In this document: positions 28,341 to 36,989 of the stretch, in pieces
Numbering within the stretch: the first letter of the stretch is position 1
Layout of the letters: each line of letters opens with the position of its first letter
Source: Sediminibacterium sp.
GTDB lineage: Bacteria > Bacteroidota > Bacteroidia > Chitinophagales > Chitinophagaceae
NCBI GenBank assembly: GCA_017537025.1
Contig: JAFWCB010000006.1
Coordinates: 124,001-188,000 of the forward strand
Reading direction: 5' to 3'
Length of the DNA stretch: 64,000 nt
Program-made: the position numbers and the translations under genes
Notes under the pieces: model-generated
Databases searched by the model: none
The model's input: the letters and a program-made list of their open reading frames with translations, nothing else
Told to the model about the DNA's origin: nothing

Positions 28341-29420
28341 TTATTTGTCTGAACCAACGGTAATAACGGATTTCAGCTCCTCAAAAAAGGTTTTAATAAA
28401 ATCAAACGACAAGGGTTTGGTGATATAATCGATTACTACTTTATACCCTCTGGCTCTTTCGCGATCCCGGTTATCTATAGATGATGAAAGCACAATCACA
28501 TTCGAAGCAGTAGAAAAGGCACTGTAATCGCTTAAAAAATCCCAGCCACCCCTGCCGGGAAAGTTAATGTCGAGAAATACGAGTGACTCATGAAGACTGT
28601 CTGTTTGCCTCAAATATGAAAGTGCTTCATCAATATCTAAAAAAACTTCTACCTGCATGTTAGGTAAGATAGCTTGTACAATTTTTTTATTTAATACGTT
28701 GGTAAGTACATCATCGTCGATAAATATGATTCTTTTATAACCGTTCCCCTCTTTACCATTATCAAAGAACCCATCATTCTGATTAAAGGAAAGTTTATGA
28801 TTTAATTTAAAAATGGCGGAATTTATCAGTTGTATCGACTTTTTCGCTTCTGAAATTAAATCTAGTCGCTCAGCGTCGGTAATAAATCTATTATCCAGCA
28901 AATTTACTATCGACTGAATTTTAGCATACTCGTGTCTCATTTCATGAGAGGTAATAAAAGAAAGCTCTTGCAACCTGGCTTTATACTTTTCAGTTTGTAA
29001 TTCGGTGTATTTGCGCTCTGTAATATCTTGGGATATGCCTAGTAAATAAATTACATCATCCCCTACTTTCTCGAATACGAATAGCCGAGTTTGAAAAAAT
29101 AAGTAATTCCCATGCTTTGTTTTACAACGGGTTTCAACTTCCTGCATTTCGTCGGGCCCCATACTTAAACAGTGCTTAAGTGCATTTTGTACCTTATCCC
29201 AATCTTCCGGATGCGTAATAGACCGTAAAGAAATACAGCTCACCGTATCACCCGATAATTCAACGAAGCCAAGCAATTCATTCAATACTTTATTTCTTAC
29301 AATAAATTTTCTCTCTTTTACATCATACACAAAAACCATATCTGGCAGTCTATGAAAAACAGTTTCCAGTAAAGCATGCTGATTTACGCGCTTGGGGAAA
29401 AGATTATTATCGGTATACAT
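28341..29420 (-). CDS. PAS - H-box-like - receiver protein lacking an ATPase domain (second paralogue)
   Basis: A 359-residue protein. One PAS/PAC unit covers residues ~15-140 (MVFVYDVKERKFIVRNKVL; YLLGISQDITERK). A HisKA-like segment follows (LSFITSHEMRHEYAKIQSIVNLL), then directly a receiver (~230-350) with IFIDDD, acceptor Asp in LVFLDINFPGRGGWDF, LSSS and ITKPL. As in its paralogue at 25285, no ATP-binding boxes are present. The two share the GWDFL and SFITSHE.RHE blocks and clearly arose by duplication. It sits 33 bases upstream of the LuxR-type regulator, probably in one operon. Confidence 0.85.
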   Translation of the reverse strand: MYTDNNLFPKRVNQHALLETVFHRLPDMVFVYDVKERKFIVRNKVLNELLGFVELSGDTVSCISLRSITHPEDWDKVQNALKHCLSMGPDEMQEVETRCKTKHGNYLFFQTRLFVFEKVGDDVIYLLGISQDITERKYTELQTEKYKARLQELSFITSHEMRHEYAKIQSIVNLLDNRFITDAERLDLISEAKKSIQLINSAIFKLNHKLSFNQNDGFFDNGKEGNGYKRIIFIDDDVLTNVLNKKIVQAILPNMQVEVFLDIDEALSYLRQTDSLHESLVFLDINFPGRGGWDFLSDYSAFSTASNVIVLSSSIDNRDRERARGYKVVIDYITKPLSFDFIKTFFEELKSVITVGSDK

Positions 29421-29435
29421 GGGTGTGGTATTAAT

Positions 29436-29642
29436 TTAAAATTTGAATTGACGCAAGGTTCCATACCAAGAATGGAAATAAGAAAACAGCCAAAGAATAA
29501 CATAAATACTCACAATGAGCTTTATACTAAAAACGCGAATATTATGAATAGAAAATACTTTTCCGAGAAATTCAGCAAACTGGAAAAAACTCAGTAAAGC
29601 ATAAGAGATAAAAATATGTTTAAACGGCTCCTTGCGATTCAT
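29436..29642 (-). CDS. Small hydrophobic hypothetical protein
   Basis: A 68-residue open frame, MNRKEPFKHIFISYALL..., with two hydrophobic segments (about residues 9-28 and 38-57), ending 15 bases upstream of the PAS-receiver gene on the same strand. Codons are varied and start with a plausible NRKEPF basic patch, which argues for a real small membrane protein. No family was recognised, and AT-rich DNA readily yields Phe/Ile-rich spurious frames. Confidence 0.4.
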   Translation of the reverse strand: MNRKEPFKHIFISYALLSFFQFAEFLGKVFSIHNIRVFSIKLIVSIYVILWLFSYFHSWYGTLRQFKF

Positions 29643-29825
29643 TCTTTATTTTTCATGTAAATACAAAATATTGTGCCAGTAATACCAACATTGATTTTCA
29701 ATATATTATGCATTTTTTGTTTGTAGTGATTTTCACAATTTTGGGAGAGCTTTCCATTTTTGGGATTTTCTTACATTTTTTCTATTGAAGTAGCACTACT
29801 TTGTATTCAAGCAAAACAATTTTCG

Positions 29826-31187
29826 ATGAAACCAACCAAGCCCCTAAAAATTTTTATCCTGGAAGACGATCTCTGGTATGGTACTATGCTTGAACACTAC
29901 TTGAGCCTAAACCCAGACTATCATGTTACAAGGTTCGAAAATGAAAAGGAATTTTTTAACCGATTACACGAGAATCCGGATGTTGTAACCCTTGATTATA
30001 CCTTAAGTGAGCAAGATGGAAATAAGGTGCTCAAAAAAATAAAAGCTACGAATCCTGATACTGAGGTGATCATGATATCCGGACAAGAAGACATTGCTAC
30101 TGCGGTAGAGTTATTGAAATTGGGAGCCTTTGATTATATCGTGAAAGATGAGGATACGAAAGATAGGTTATGGAATACCCTGATTCATTTGCAAGAAATA
30201 AAGGGGTTAAAAAAGGAAGTGGAAACGTTGAAAGATGAATTGAAAAAAACATACGATTTTTCAAAAGTAATCATAGGGCAAAGTGATCCGATCAAAAAGG
30301 TATTTAGCTTAATTGAAAAGGCAACTAAAACGAATATTACAGTTTCTATAACCGGGGAAACGGGTACAGGTAAAGAAATGGTAGCGAAAGCTATTCACTA
30401 TAATTCCGCGCGTCAAAAAAATCCATTTATAGCCATTAATGTTGCTGCTATTCCAAAAGATTTATTAGAAACAGAATTATTCGGCCATGAAAAAGGTGCT
30501 TTTACAGGGGCTGTAGGCAGACGGATCGGGAAATTTGAAGAGGCGAATAAGGGAACTATTTTTCTGGATGAGATCGGAGAAATGGACATGCACCTGCAAG
30601 CCAAACTACTAAGAGTATTACAAGAAAGAGAAATTACCAGGGTTGGTGGTAATGTATTGGTTCCGATAGACGTACGTATTATTGTTGCCACACATAGGGA
30701 TTTGTTAACGGAAGTAACAAACAAAACATTTAGAGAAGATCTATATTATAGATTACTAGGGTTACCCATAGCCCTACCACCACTGCGAGATCGTGGTAAT
30801 GATATTCTCATACTCGCTAAATATTTTATTCAAAGTTTTTGTACAGATAATCGGATGCAACTTAAGTCATTGTCGCCCGACGCACAACAAAAACTAAAAA
30901 GTTATCATTATCCCGGTAATGTTCGAGAGTTGAAATCGTTGATGGAGTTAGCTACAGTGATGAGTGATAGCCAAATTATTGAAGCAGCTGATATCAACCT
31001 AGAAACAGTCAATCATTTTGGTAACCTGCTCCATAAAGAAACAAGCTTACGGGAATACGAGACACAGATTATACAACACTTTTTAAATAAATATGACCAA
31101 GACGTTATGTTGGTATCAAAAAAATTAGATATCGGTAAATCTACTATTTACAGAATGTTACAAAATGGCGAGGTAGCCGTTCGCTAA
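29826..31187 (+). CDS. Sigma-54-dependent response regulator (NtrC family)
   Basis: A 453-residue activator. The receiver (residues 1-120) has IFILEDD, acceptor Asp in VVTLDYTLSEQDG and YIVKDE. The AAA+ domain (~140-380) shows Walker A GETGTGKEMVAKAIH, the sigma-54 contact loop GAFTGA, Walker B LDEIGEMDMHLQAKLLRVLQ and the arginine-finger region FREDLYYRLLGLPI. A Fis-type HTH ends it (VSKKLDIGKSTIYRMLQ). The ATG at 29826 (MKPTKPLKIFIL) is chosen because upstream in-frame codons encode no conserved sequence. It ends one base before the hybrid kinase gene, its likely partner. Confidence 0.95.
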   Translation: MKPTKPLKIFILEDDLWYGTMLEHYLSLNPDYHVTRFENEKEFFNRLHENPDVVTLDYTLSEQDGNKVLKKIKATNPDTEVIMISGQEDIATAVELLKLGAFDYIVKDEDTKDRLWNTLIHLQEIKGLKKEVETLKDELKKTYDFSKVIIGQSDPIKKVFSLIEKATKTNITVSITGETGTGKEMVAKAIHYNSARQKNPFIAINVAAIPKDLLETELFGHEKGAFTGAVGRRIGKFEEANKGTIFLDEIGEMDMHLQAKLLRVLQEREITRVGGNVLVPIDVRIIVATHRDLLTEVTNKTFREDLYYRLLGLPIALPPLRDRGNDILILAKYFIQSFCTDNRMQLKSLSPDAQQKLKSYHYPGNVRELKSLMELATVMSDSQIIEAADINLETVNHFGNLLHKETSLREYETQIIQHFLNKYDQDVMLVSKKLDIGKSTIYRMLQNGEVAVR

Positions 31188-31188
31188 T

Positions 31189-33642
31189 ATGGAATCTTCT
31201 ACTAATATACAATTATTAGAAACTGCTCTCGAAATGGAACGTGCTGCAAGGTATGCGGCAGAAAGAAAACTTTGGGAGAAACAAAAAGAATTAAATGCGC
31301 TGGTAAGCCATGAAAAAAATAAAAGTAGCTTTCCTCCCACTTTTTTTCACCCCCCTTTACTCGATACCATCACCTCACATTTACAAACAGGGATATTGGT
31401 TGAAAATGAAACAGGGTTGATTGTTACTGCGAATACTACTTTTTGTAATCTTTTCGAGATCAAGATTCCCCCGGCGAACATGATAGGGAATGATATTTTT
31501 CAAAAAAAACTTTTTGACCCTCACATATTTCTAGATTATAGTTACTTTTTGCAAAGAACAAATGAGATCCTGAATAATCGGGTACCGGTTTATAATGATA
31601 CCCTGGAACTGAAATCAGGAATCATCATTGAACGAGATTATGTACCCATCATTCAAAATGGAGATTATAAAGGCCATATCTGGTACTATCATAATACTAC
31701 TGAGAAAAATAATTTGGAGAAAAAATTTCAAGCTCAAAAAAAATTATATGAAAATATCTTACAGGCTATGCCTGCAGATATTGCCGTTTTTAATCCTGAG
31801 CATGCCGATTTATTTTTAAACCCGATTGCGATCAAAGATGCTGCTTTACGGAAATGGGTAATTGAATGGTTAATCAGCAACCAAGAGGGTAAAAAAGATC
31901 TTTCAAACTGGGAAGAAGAAAGCGCCTATAAAGTACTTTTTAATCAAGTAATCAAAGCCAAAAAAACGGGCTCGATTGAAGAAACAAGGATCAATGAGTT
32001 TGGTGAAGAGGAATATTTCCTGAGGCATTTGCAACCGATTTTGAACGATAACAATGAGATTGCTTTACTCATTGGTTATACCACAAATATCACAGAACGT
32101 GTAATAGCGGAGAAGGCCATCCTCAAAGCAAAAGCGCTTACTGAAGAAATATCGAAAGCCAAAGAGTTTTTCTTGGCTAATATGAGCCATGAAATTAGAA
32201 CTCCAATGAATGGTATCATCGGTCTGATTCAATTATTACTTAAAACAAAGCTCAACACGAAACAAGAAAAATTTGTTTCCTTGATGAATCATACTGCTGA
32301 AGAACTGATGGTTGTTGTAAATGATATTTTACAATTTGAAAAGATTAGTTTAGGAAAAGTAACGCTACAGAATATAGTCTTTGATCCCATTCTTCAAATT
32401 ACTAATACGGTAAACACTTTTAAGCATAAAGCCAAAGAAAAAAAGATTTTTTTACGCATTCGAAAACCTAGCCGTAAAAATGCTATACAGGTAATGGGAG
32501 ATCCACACCGGCTTCACCAAATACTCACTAATTTAATTGCCAACGCGATCAAATTTACGAGTATTGGAGGTGTTACAATCCACATTCAAACAGCTATAGA
32601 AAAAAATAAAGTATTACTTACGATTCGGATTACGGATACCGGTATCGGTATACCAAAAGAGAAATTAAACTGTATTTTTTCTCCTTTCGTACAGGCCGAT
32701 GACAGCATAACAAAACAATATGAAGGAACAGGCTTAGGACTGAGCATTTGCAAGAATTTGATTGATTTACATAAGGGAACTATTACCGTATCTAGTGAAC
32801 TTCATAAAGGAACAAGCTTTGAAATGACTCTCCCTTATCAACAAACGAATGCGGTTCCTACACATCAGGTTTCGGATAATAAAAATATACCTACTTTAAG
32901 GAGTAAAAAGATACTGATAGCAGAAGATGTTCCTTTAAATGTTTTAATAGCAGAGGAGTTCTTACAAGCACATGGGGCTATAACAAAAAGTGTGGGTTCC
33001 GGTGTAGCGGCAGTTAATGCATTACGGCAAGAAGATTTCGATTTAATACTCATGGATATCGCCATGCCCGAAATGGATGGTTTAACAGCAACCCACATTA
33101 TTCGTGGGCTACCGAATAAAAAGAAAGCAAAAATCCCGATTATAGCTTTATCAGCAAATGCCTCAGATGACGATCAAAACAGTTATATCGCAGCAGGGAT
33201 GCAGGGATCCATTTCCAAACCATTTTCTGAGGAAAACCTCATTACTACCATCGCTAATACTTGTAACATAAATACACCTCCTATTGTGTATAATACCTCT
33301 ATACTGCAGAGAACTGGAAGGGGCAAAACTGCCTTTATAGAAAAAATGGTTTCCCTTTTTTTGCTTACTGCTCCGGCAGATATTTCTTGCTTACAAAATG
33401 CTATTCAAGAAGAAAATTGGCCATTGGTTCATCAAACAGCTCATCGGATGAAATCCAGTTTCGATGGTATGGGTATTGAGTCGCTTGCATCTACAATCCG
33501 GCAGGTTGAGAATATGGCTAAAAACAATCCAGACTTAACGCAATTATCTATTTTATCTAATAGAATTGCAAGTACTACCGAAAAGGTCATCCAAGCACTA
33601 TCTGCAGATTTCCCAAAAAGCGTTGCCCTCCCAATAGAATAA
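31189..33642 (+). CDS. Hybrid sensor histidine kinase with receiver and Hpt domains
   Basis: An 817-residue cytoplasmic hybrid kinase. A short N-terminal coiled coil is followed by two PAS-like regions (~55-170 and ~185-310, the latter ending LIGYTTNITERV). The DHp H-box is FFLANMSHEIRTPMNGIIGL; ATPase boxes are HQILTNLIANAIKFT (N), ITDTGIGIPKEK (G1) and YEGTGLGLSICKNL (G2). A receiver follows (ILIAEDVPLN; acceptor Asp in LILMDIAMPEMDG; SKPF) and a C-terminal Hpt domain with the phospho-His in HQTAHRMKSSF. It is the only protein of this island able to autophosphorylate and so the probable phosphate source for several receivers. Confidence 0.95.
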   Translation: MESSTNIQLLETALEMERAARYAAERKLWEKQKELNALVSHEKNKSSFPPTFFHPPLLDTITSHLQTGILVENETGLIVTANTTFCNLFEIKIPPANMIGNDIFQKKLFDPHIFLDYSYFLQRTNEILNNRVPVYNDTLELKSGIIIERDYVPIIQNGDYKGHIWYYHNTTEKNNLEKKFQAQKKLYENILQAMPADIAVFNPEHADLFLNPIAIKDAALRKWVIEWLISNQEGKKDLSNWEEESAYKVLFNQVIKAKKTGSIEETRINEFGEEEYFLRHLQPILNDNNEIALLIGYTTNITERVIAEKAILKAKALTEEISKAKEFFLANMSHEIRTPMNGIIGLIQLLLKTKLNTKQEKFVSLMNHTAEELMVVVNDILQFEKISLGKVTLQNIVFDPILQITNTVNTFKHKAKEKKIFLRIRKPSRKNAIQVMGDPHRLHQILTNLIANAIKFTSIGGVTIHIQTAIEKNKVLLTIRITDTGIGIPKEKLNCIFSPFVQADDSITKQYEGTGLGLSICKNLIDLHKGTITVSSELHKGTSFEMTLPYQQTNAVPTHQVSDNKNIPTLRSKKILIAEDVPLNVLIAEEFLQAHGAITKSVGSGVAAVNALRQEDFDLILMDIAMPEMDGLTATHIIRGLPNKKKAKIPIIALSANASDDDQNSYIAAGMQGSISKPFSEENLITTIANTCNINTPPIVYNTSILQRTGRGKTAFIEKMVSLFLLTAPADISCLQNAIQEENWPLVHQTAHRMKSSFDGMGIESLASTIRQVENMAKNNPDLTQLSILSNRIASTTEKVIQALSADFPKSVALPIE

Positions 33643-33680
33643 TATTTTCCAAAAAAGGGAATAACGGGCATTCTACTAAA

Positions 33681-33707
33681 ATATCAACTATTTGATATTC
33701 AGTTGAT
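33681..33707. promoter_or_regulatory. Overlapping dyads upstream of the glycosyltransferase operon
   Basis: ATATCAA-CTAT-TTGATAT (33681-33698) is a perfect palindrome. A second dyad, ATCAACT...AGTTGAT (33683-33707), shares its left arm. They lie upstream of the sigma-54-like site at 33724, where an activator might bind. Confidence 0.35.
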
Positions 33708-33723
33708 TATACAAAAATTATGT

Positions 33724-33740
33724 TTGGCATTTAATTGGCA
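33724..33740 (+). promoter_or_regulatory. Candidate sigma-54 (-24/-12) promoter
   Basis: TTGGCATTTAATTGGCA carries the GG and GC dinucleotides at the spacing of the sigma-54 consensus (TGGCA...TTGCA), with one mismatch in the -12 box (TGGCA). It is 57 bases before the glycosyltransferase start and downstream of an NtrC-family regulator locus. It was judged by eye. Confidence 0.35.
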
Positions 33741-33796
33741 CATCTCTTCACGATTCTATCACCCCACCAGGAATCAACATAAAAAAGTGTACTTAT

Positions 33797-34933
33797 ATGG
33801 AAATTATTCACCTGGTATCGGGTAAATTAAGCGGTAATAATGCTTTAGTAGCGGCCATCAATAATTTGGCTACAGAACAGGTTCGCCTTGGTCATCAAGT
33901 TACCTTATGGGAAATCTCAGAAGAAGCTAACGATCATTTTCAGCTTAAATCGTATAAAACCGTACTATTCCCCGCTAAGCCCTTTATTTGGACCACAACT
34001 CGTGCTATTACTTCAGCCATTCAAAAACTACACGCCGGGGTGATTGTACATATTCATGGAAGTTTTGTTCCTATTTATTTTACTATCGCTTATCAATTAC
34101 GAAAAATAAATATCCCATTTGTTTACACTACTTATGGTATGTATCAAAAAGAAGAAATCAAAACGAGTGGTTTATTGCGACAACTATACTTCCAACTTTT
34201 TGAGCAAATGTTGATACGATGGTCGTCTGCATTGCATATTACAGGCGCCAATGAAAAGGAAATGTTAGCAGAAGCACAAACAGACCTAGATAAAAAACTG
34301 TTTCTTATTCCAAATGGATTAACCAATGAAAACAGACTTATACCTCCGAAAATAAAGCGTACTGATGAGCCCGTTTTTGGATTCTGTGGTCGTTTAGATA
34401 TTCATGCTAAAGGGTTGGATATTTTACTCCGCGCTTTTGCAGAGTATAAGTTAAAATATTTTGAGAAAGGGGTACTGTGGATTATTGGGGATGGAGAAGG
34501 CAAAGAAGTGTTATATGAAATGGCCAATGAATTAGGTATTCATGCTTATGTATCTTTCAAGGGAAATATGTATGGTCTTAGAAAATTCGAGATGATGAGC
34601 AAGATTGATGTTTTTGTAAGGCCCTCCAGAGTAGAACATTTTCCTTCAGCCATACTGGAAGCTGCATCTTCTTCTGTGCCAAGCATTGTATCACGAGCAA
34701 CTAATATGGGAGACTATATCACACAATTTGATGCGGGCTACGTATTAGTTGAAAATACCCCGAATGCCTTAGCAAAATTATTTCTGAAAGCCTACCAAGA
34801 TATCAAACAGTATCGATGGGATCATAAAAGACGAAATGCTTTTAGGATGGTAAATGAAAAATTTCAATGGAGTCGTATAGCTGAAGAGCATATCCATGTT
34901 TATGAAAAAGTACTAGATCAACAAGCCGCTTAG
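33797..34933 (+). CDS. GT4-type glycosyltransferase
   Basis: A 378-residue GT-B glycosyltransferase. The N-terminal acceptor domain starts MEIIHLVSGKLSGNNALVAAINNLA. The donor-binding half has FGFCGRLDIHAKGLDILLRAF, LWIIGDGEGKE and VFVRPSRVEHFPSAILEAASSSVPSI, the EX7E-type motif of family 4. It probably builds exopolysaccharide or LPS. It is followed after 8 bases by a half-length glycosyltransferase-like gene. Confidence 0.9.
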   Translation: MEIIHLVSGKLSGNNALVAAINNLATEQVRLGHQVTLWEISEEANDHFQLKSYKTVLFPAKPFIWTTTRAITSAIQKLHAGVIVHIHGSFVPIYFTIAYQLRKINIPFVYTTYGMYQKEEIKTSGLLRQLYFQLFEQMLIRWSSALHITGANEKEMLAEAQTDLDKKLFLIPNGLTNENRLIPPKIKRTDEPVFGFCGRLDIHAKGLDILLRAFAEYKLKYFEKGVLWIIGDGEGKEVLYEMANELGIHAYVSFKGNMYGLRKFEMMSKIDVFVRPSRVEHFPSAILEAASSSVPSIVSRATNMGDYITQFDAGYVLVENTPNALAKLFLKAYQDIKQYRWDHKRRNAFRMVNEKFQWSRIAEEHIHVYEKVLDQQAA

Positions 34934-34941
34934 CATCATAT

Positions 34942-35610
34942 ATGCATACCATGAGCTTTATTCCCCGCAGAGAATGGTTAGAAACCCATTGTAAACCTGA
35001 ACGTGTACAACAAAAAGATTCAATCCATTACCCATTTCTATATGGTCGATACGCATTCACTCAAACAAGTATTGAGCCTGAGAACGATATTCATATTCTA
35101 CTCGATTTATTTGAGCGGTTTACCTATTTCCCGTTGGTAATAAGTGGCAACTGGTATGCGAATAGTTATGCAGAAGCCTTATTTATTAAATACAACTTAT
35201 TCCAATCTGTCCACTTATTGGATACGGTAATGCCCGAACGTGTATTGAACATGCTTCGTTCCAACTGCTACGTATATATTGAACCTAATCATATTGCTGC
35301 GAAAAATACAGCATTGGCAGAATCTATGTACTTACAACTCCCTACCATTGCGTATGCCAGCGAAACAAATATGGAAATCACCAATCATAAAGCTATGTAT
35401 TACAAAACACCTGCCGAGTTACTTGCAGCACTTCAATCACTACATCCGGCTAAAGCAAGCAAACTGGGTCATACCATGAAAAAAGTAATAGAAGAAAAAT
35501 TGAATGAAGCTACACCACCAATAAACTACAACCGCGAAGATCCGCATGATCTACTCTCCCAAAAATCTCAAAGCTACCATCCGAATAAACCTTACCCATA
35601 TCTTGAGTAG
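34942..35610 (+). CDS. Half-length glycosyltransferase-like protein (C-terminal donor-domain only)
   Basis: 222 residues that resemble only the C-terminal half of GT4 rhamnosyltransferase-like enzymes: the blocks SIEPENDIHILLDLFE, PLVISGNWYANSY, LLDTVMPERVLNMLRSNCYVYIEPNH and TALAESMYLQLPTIAY follow the usual order. The acceptor-binding N-terminal domain is absent. The last ~34 residues are encoded antisense to the convergent LuxE-like gene (overlap 35510-35610) and look unconserved. It may be a decayed gene, or a partner subunit of the preceding glycosyltransferase. Confidence 0.6.
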   Translation: MHTMSFIPRREWLETHCKPERVQQKDSIHYPFLYGRYAFTQTSIEPENDIHILLDLFERFTYFPLVISGNWYANSYAEALFIKYNLFQSVHLLDTVMPERVLNMLRSNCYVYIEPNHIAAKNTALAESMYLQLPTIAYASETNMEITNHKAMYYKTPAELLAALQSLHPAKASKLGHTMKKVIEEKLNEATPPINYNREDPHDLLSQKSQSYHPNKPYPYLE

Positions 35611-36487
35611 ATACAAAAGAGCAACTGTATACATTCGCTAAATCAATAATTTGCAGCAATCCTTCCCCATACTCCCTCACGTCAAAGGGATCATCTTCTG
35701 TTCTTACAAGTACTTTCATCCAGGGAGGACAATAATACCTACCTTCTTTTGTAGCATAGGCCTGACTCATCAGTTCGGTCATACCATATTCCCCATGTAT
35801 TTGTTCTACCCCAAAACCATCCTGCAACCGTGTATGTAATTCTTTGCGAGTAAGCTCTTTACCCCTTCCCTTCATACCGCCTGTTTCAACAATAATGGTA
35901 TGATTTAATTGCTGTGGATAGGAGGCAGCAAAATCAAGTAGTGCAAAAGTTACCCCAATAAGCATCGTAGGTTGTTTCTTTTCTTCCAAAACCGCGAGCT
36001 TATCAGCCAACGCAACATGATTATATAGGTAAAAACCACTATCAGGATGTGCCGACTTCTTAATCAAATGATCCGCCATATAAACCAATGACGAACCAGA
36101 TCTTTCCAAATAAGCAGGTAATAATGCCAATATGCACCAATTGCTAATACTTCCATAGAAGTATTCAAATCCTTTTGTAAAACTTTGTTCATACAAGCCT
36201 ATATCCCGTACATAATGCCGGCTATTTACAGTACCTGTAGTGCCGCTACTCTCAAATACTACTTCTGGCTCAAACTCACCTGTTATTACTTTATGTGTTT
36301 TAAAAAAAGACACAGGCAACGCCGGGATTGTGGCAATACTCTTATCATGTGGAGATTTAGGCATGAGTGAGGCCCAGGCGCGATAGAGCGGATTATTCTC
36401 CAGCTGATAACGGTATTGGTCATGGGCAAGTGAGGAGAAATCGTTTAACCCGGCCTGAAATATATTGTTAAGGTTTGCAAAAGCCAC
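35510..36487 (-). CDS. LuxE-like acyl-protein synthetase/acyltransferase
   Basis: A 325-residue protein resembling LuxE and the adenylate-forming superfamily. The nucleotide-binding P-loop-like block is VVFESSGTTGTVNSRHYV, with YGMTELMSQAYA later and the terminal GRVDHADLRGCSLLVV. In Bacteroidota such proteins are usually labelled acyl transferase. They are thought to activate a fatty acid or another carboxylate, but the substrate here is unknown. Its 3' end overlaps the truncated glycosyltransferase by 101 bases. It is divergent from the lipoprotein at 36537. Confidence 0.75.
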   Translation of the reverse strand: MAFANLNNIFQAGLNDFSSLAHDQYRYQLENNPLYRAWASLMPKSPHDKSIATIPALPVSFFKTHKVITGEFEPEVVFESSGTTGTVNSRHYVRDIGLYEQSFTKGFEYFYGSISNWCILALLPAYLERSGSSLVYMADHLIKKSAHPDSGFYLYNHVALADKLAVLEEKKQPTMLIGVTFALLDFAASYPQQLNHTIIVETGGMKGRGKELTRKELHTRLQDGFGVEQIHGEYGMTELMSQAYATKEGRYYCPPWMKVLVRTEDDPFDVREYGEGLLQIIDLANVYSCSFVSTQDMGKVYSDGSFEIFGRVDHADLRGCSLLVV

Positions 36488-36519
36488 TTTCGCGAATTGT
36501 TGAGTTTTGTTTATTTTTG
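36488..36519 (+). promoter_or_regulatory. Bacteroidota-type promoter for the 36537 lipoprotein operon
   Basis: TTTC (36488-36491, one mismatch to TTTG), a 20-base spacer and TATTTTTG (36512-36519, exact TAnnTTTG). Transcription would start about 10 bases before the ATG. Confidence 0.5.
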
Positions 36520-36536
36520 AATAGAAAGCACGATTA

Positions 36537-36989
36537 ATGAGAACAAAAATATTAATACTGATTACAATACCACTGTTTTTTTACGGTTGTAAGAAATCAA
36601 CATACACTTCAAAACCACAAATCAGTTTACTCCCTTTAAGCTCAAACGTATTAACACAAGGGCAAATTCTTAAGTTTCAATTAGAATTTACCGATAAAGA
36701 AGGGGATATACAAGATACACTTTGGGTTCAGAAAATTTCCAGAACTTGTCCTACTACCCCTGGCGTTCAATTTATCAGCAAAAATAAAATACCCGATTTT
36801 ACCCCAACCCCTAATTTAAAAGGAACACTTGAAATTAGCTTTGTATATAATGCAAATGTGACAGGTATCCAGTCTATCGTAGGTTGCACCAATCGGAACG
36901 ACACTTCTTTTTTTCGTTTTTGGATGAAGGATAAAGCGCAAAATCGAAGTGATACCATTTTTTCGCCCGATATCATTCTCATCAGATAA
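36537..36989 (+). CDS. Hypothetical lipoprotein
   Basis: A 150-residue protein with a lipoprotein signal peptide: a hydrophobic stretch ending LFFYGCKKS puts the lipidated Cys at about residue 17. The mature part (ISLLPLSSNVLTQGQILKFQLEFTDKEGDIQDTLWV) has the pattern of an Ig/cadherin-like beta-sandwich seen in many Bacteroidota lipoproteins. No enzyme motif is visible. Its stop overlaps the next gene by one base (TAATG), implying translational coupling with the UbiA-like membrane protein. Confidence 0.8.
   Translation: MRTKILILITIPLFFYGCKKSTYTSKPQISLLPLSSNVLTQGQILKFQLEFTDKEGDIQDTLWVQKISRTCPTTPGVQFISKNKIPDFTPTPNLKGTLEISFVYNANVTGIQSIVGCTNRNDTSFFRFWMKDKAQNRSDTIFSPDIILIR

Noticed and set aside
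33735-33750. Second sigma-54-like site TTGGCAC...TTCA
   Set aside because: The -12 GC dinucleotide is CA at the required spacing; the site at 33724 fits better.
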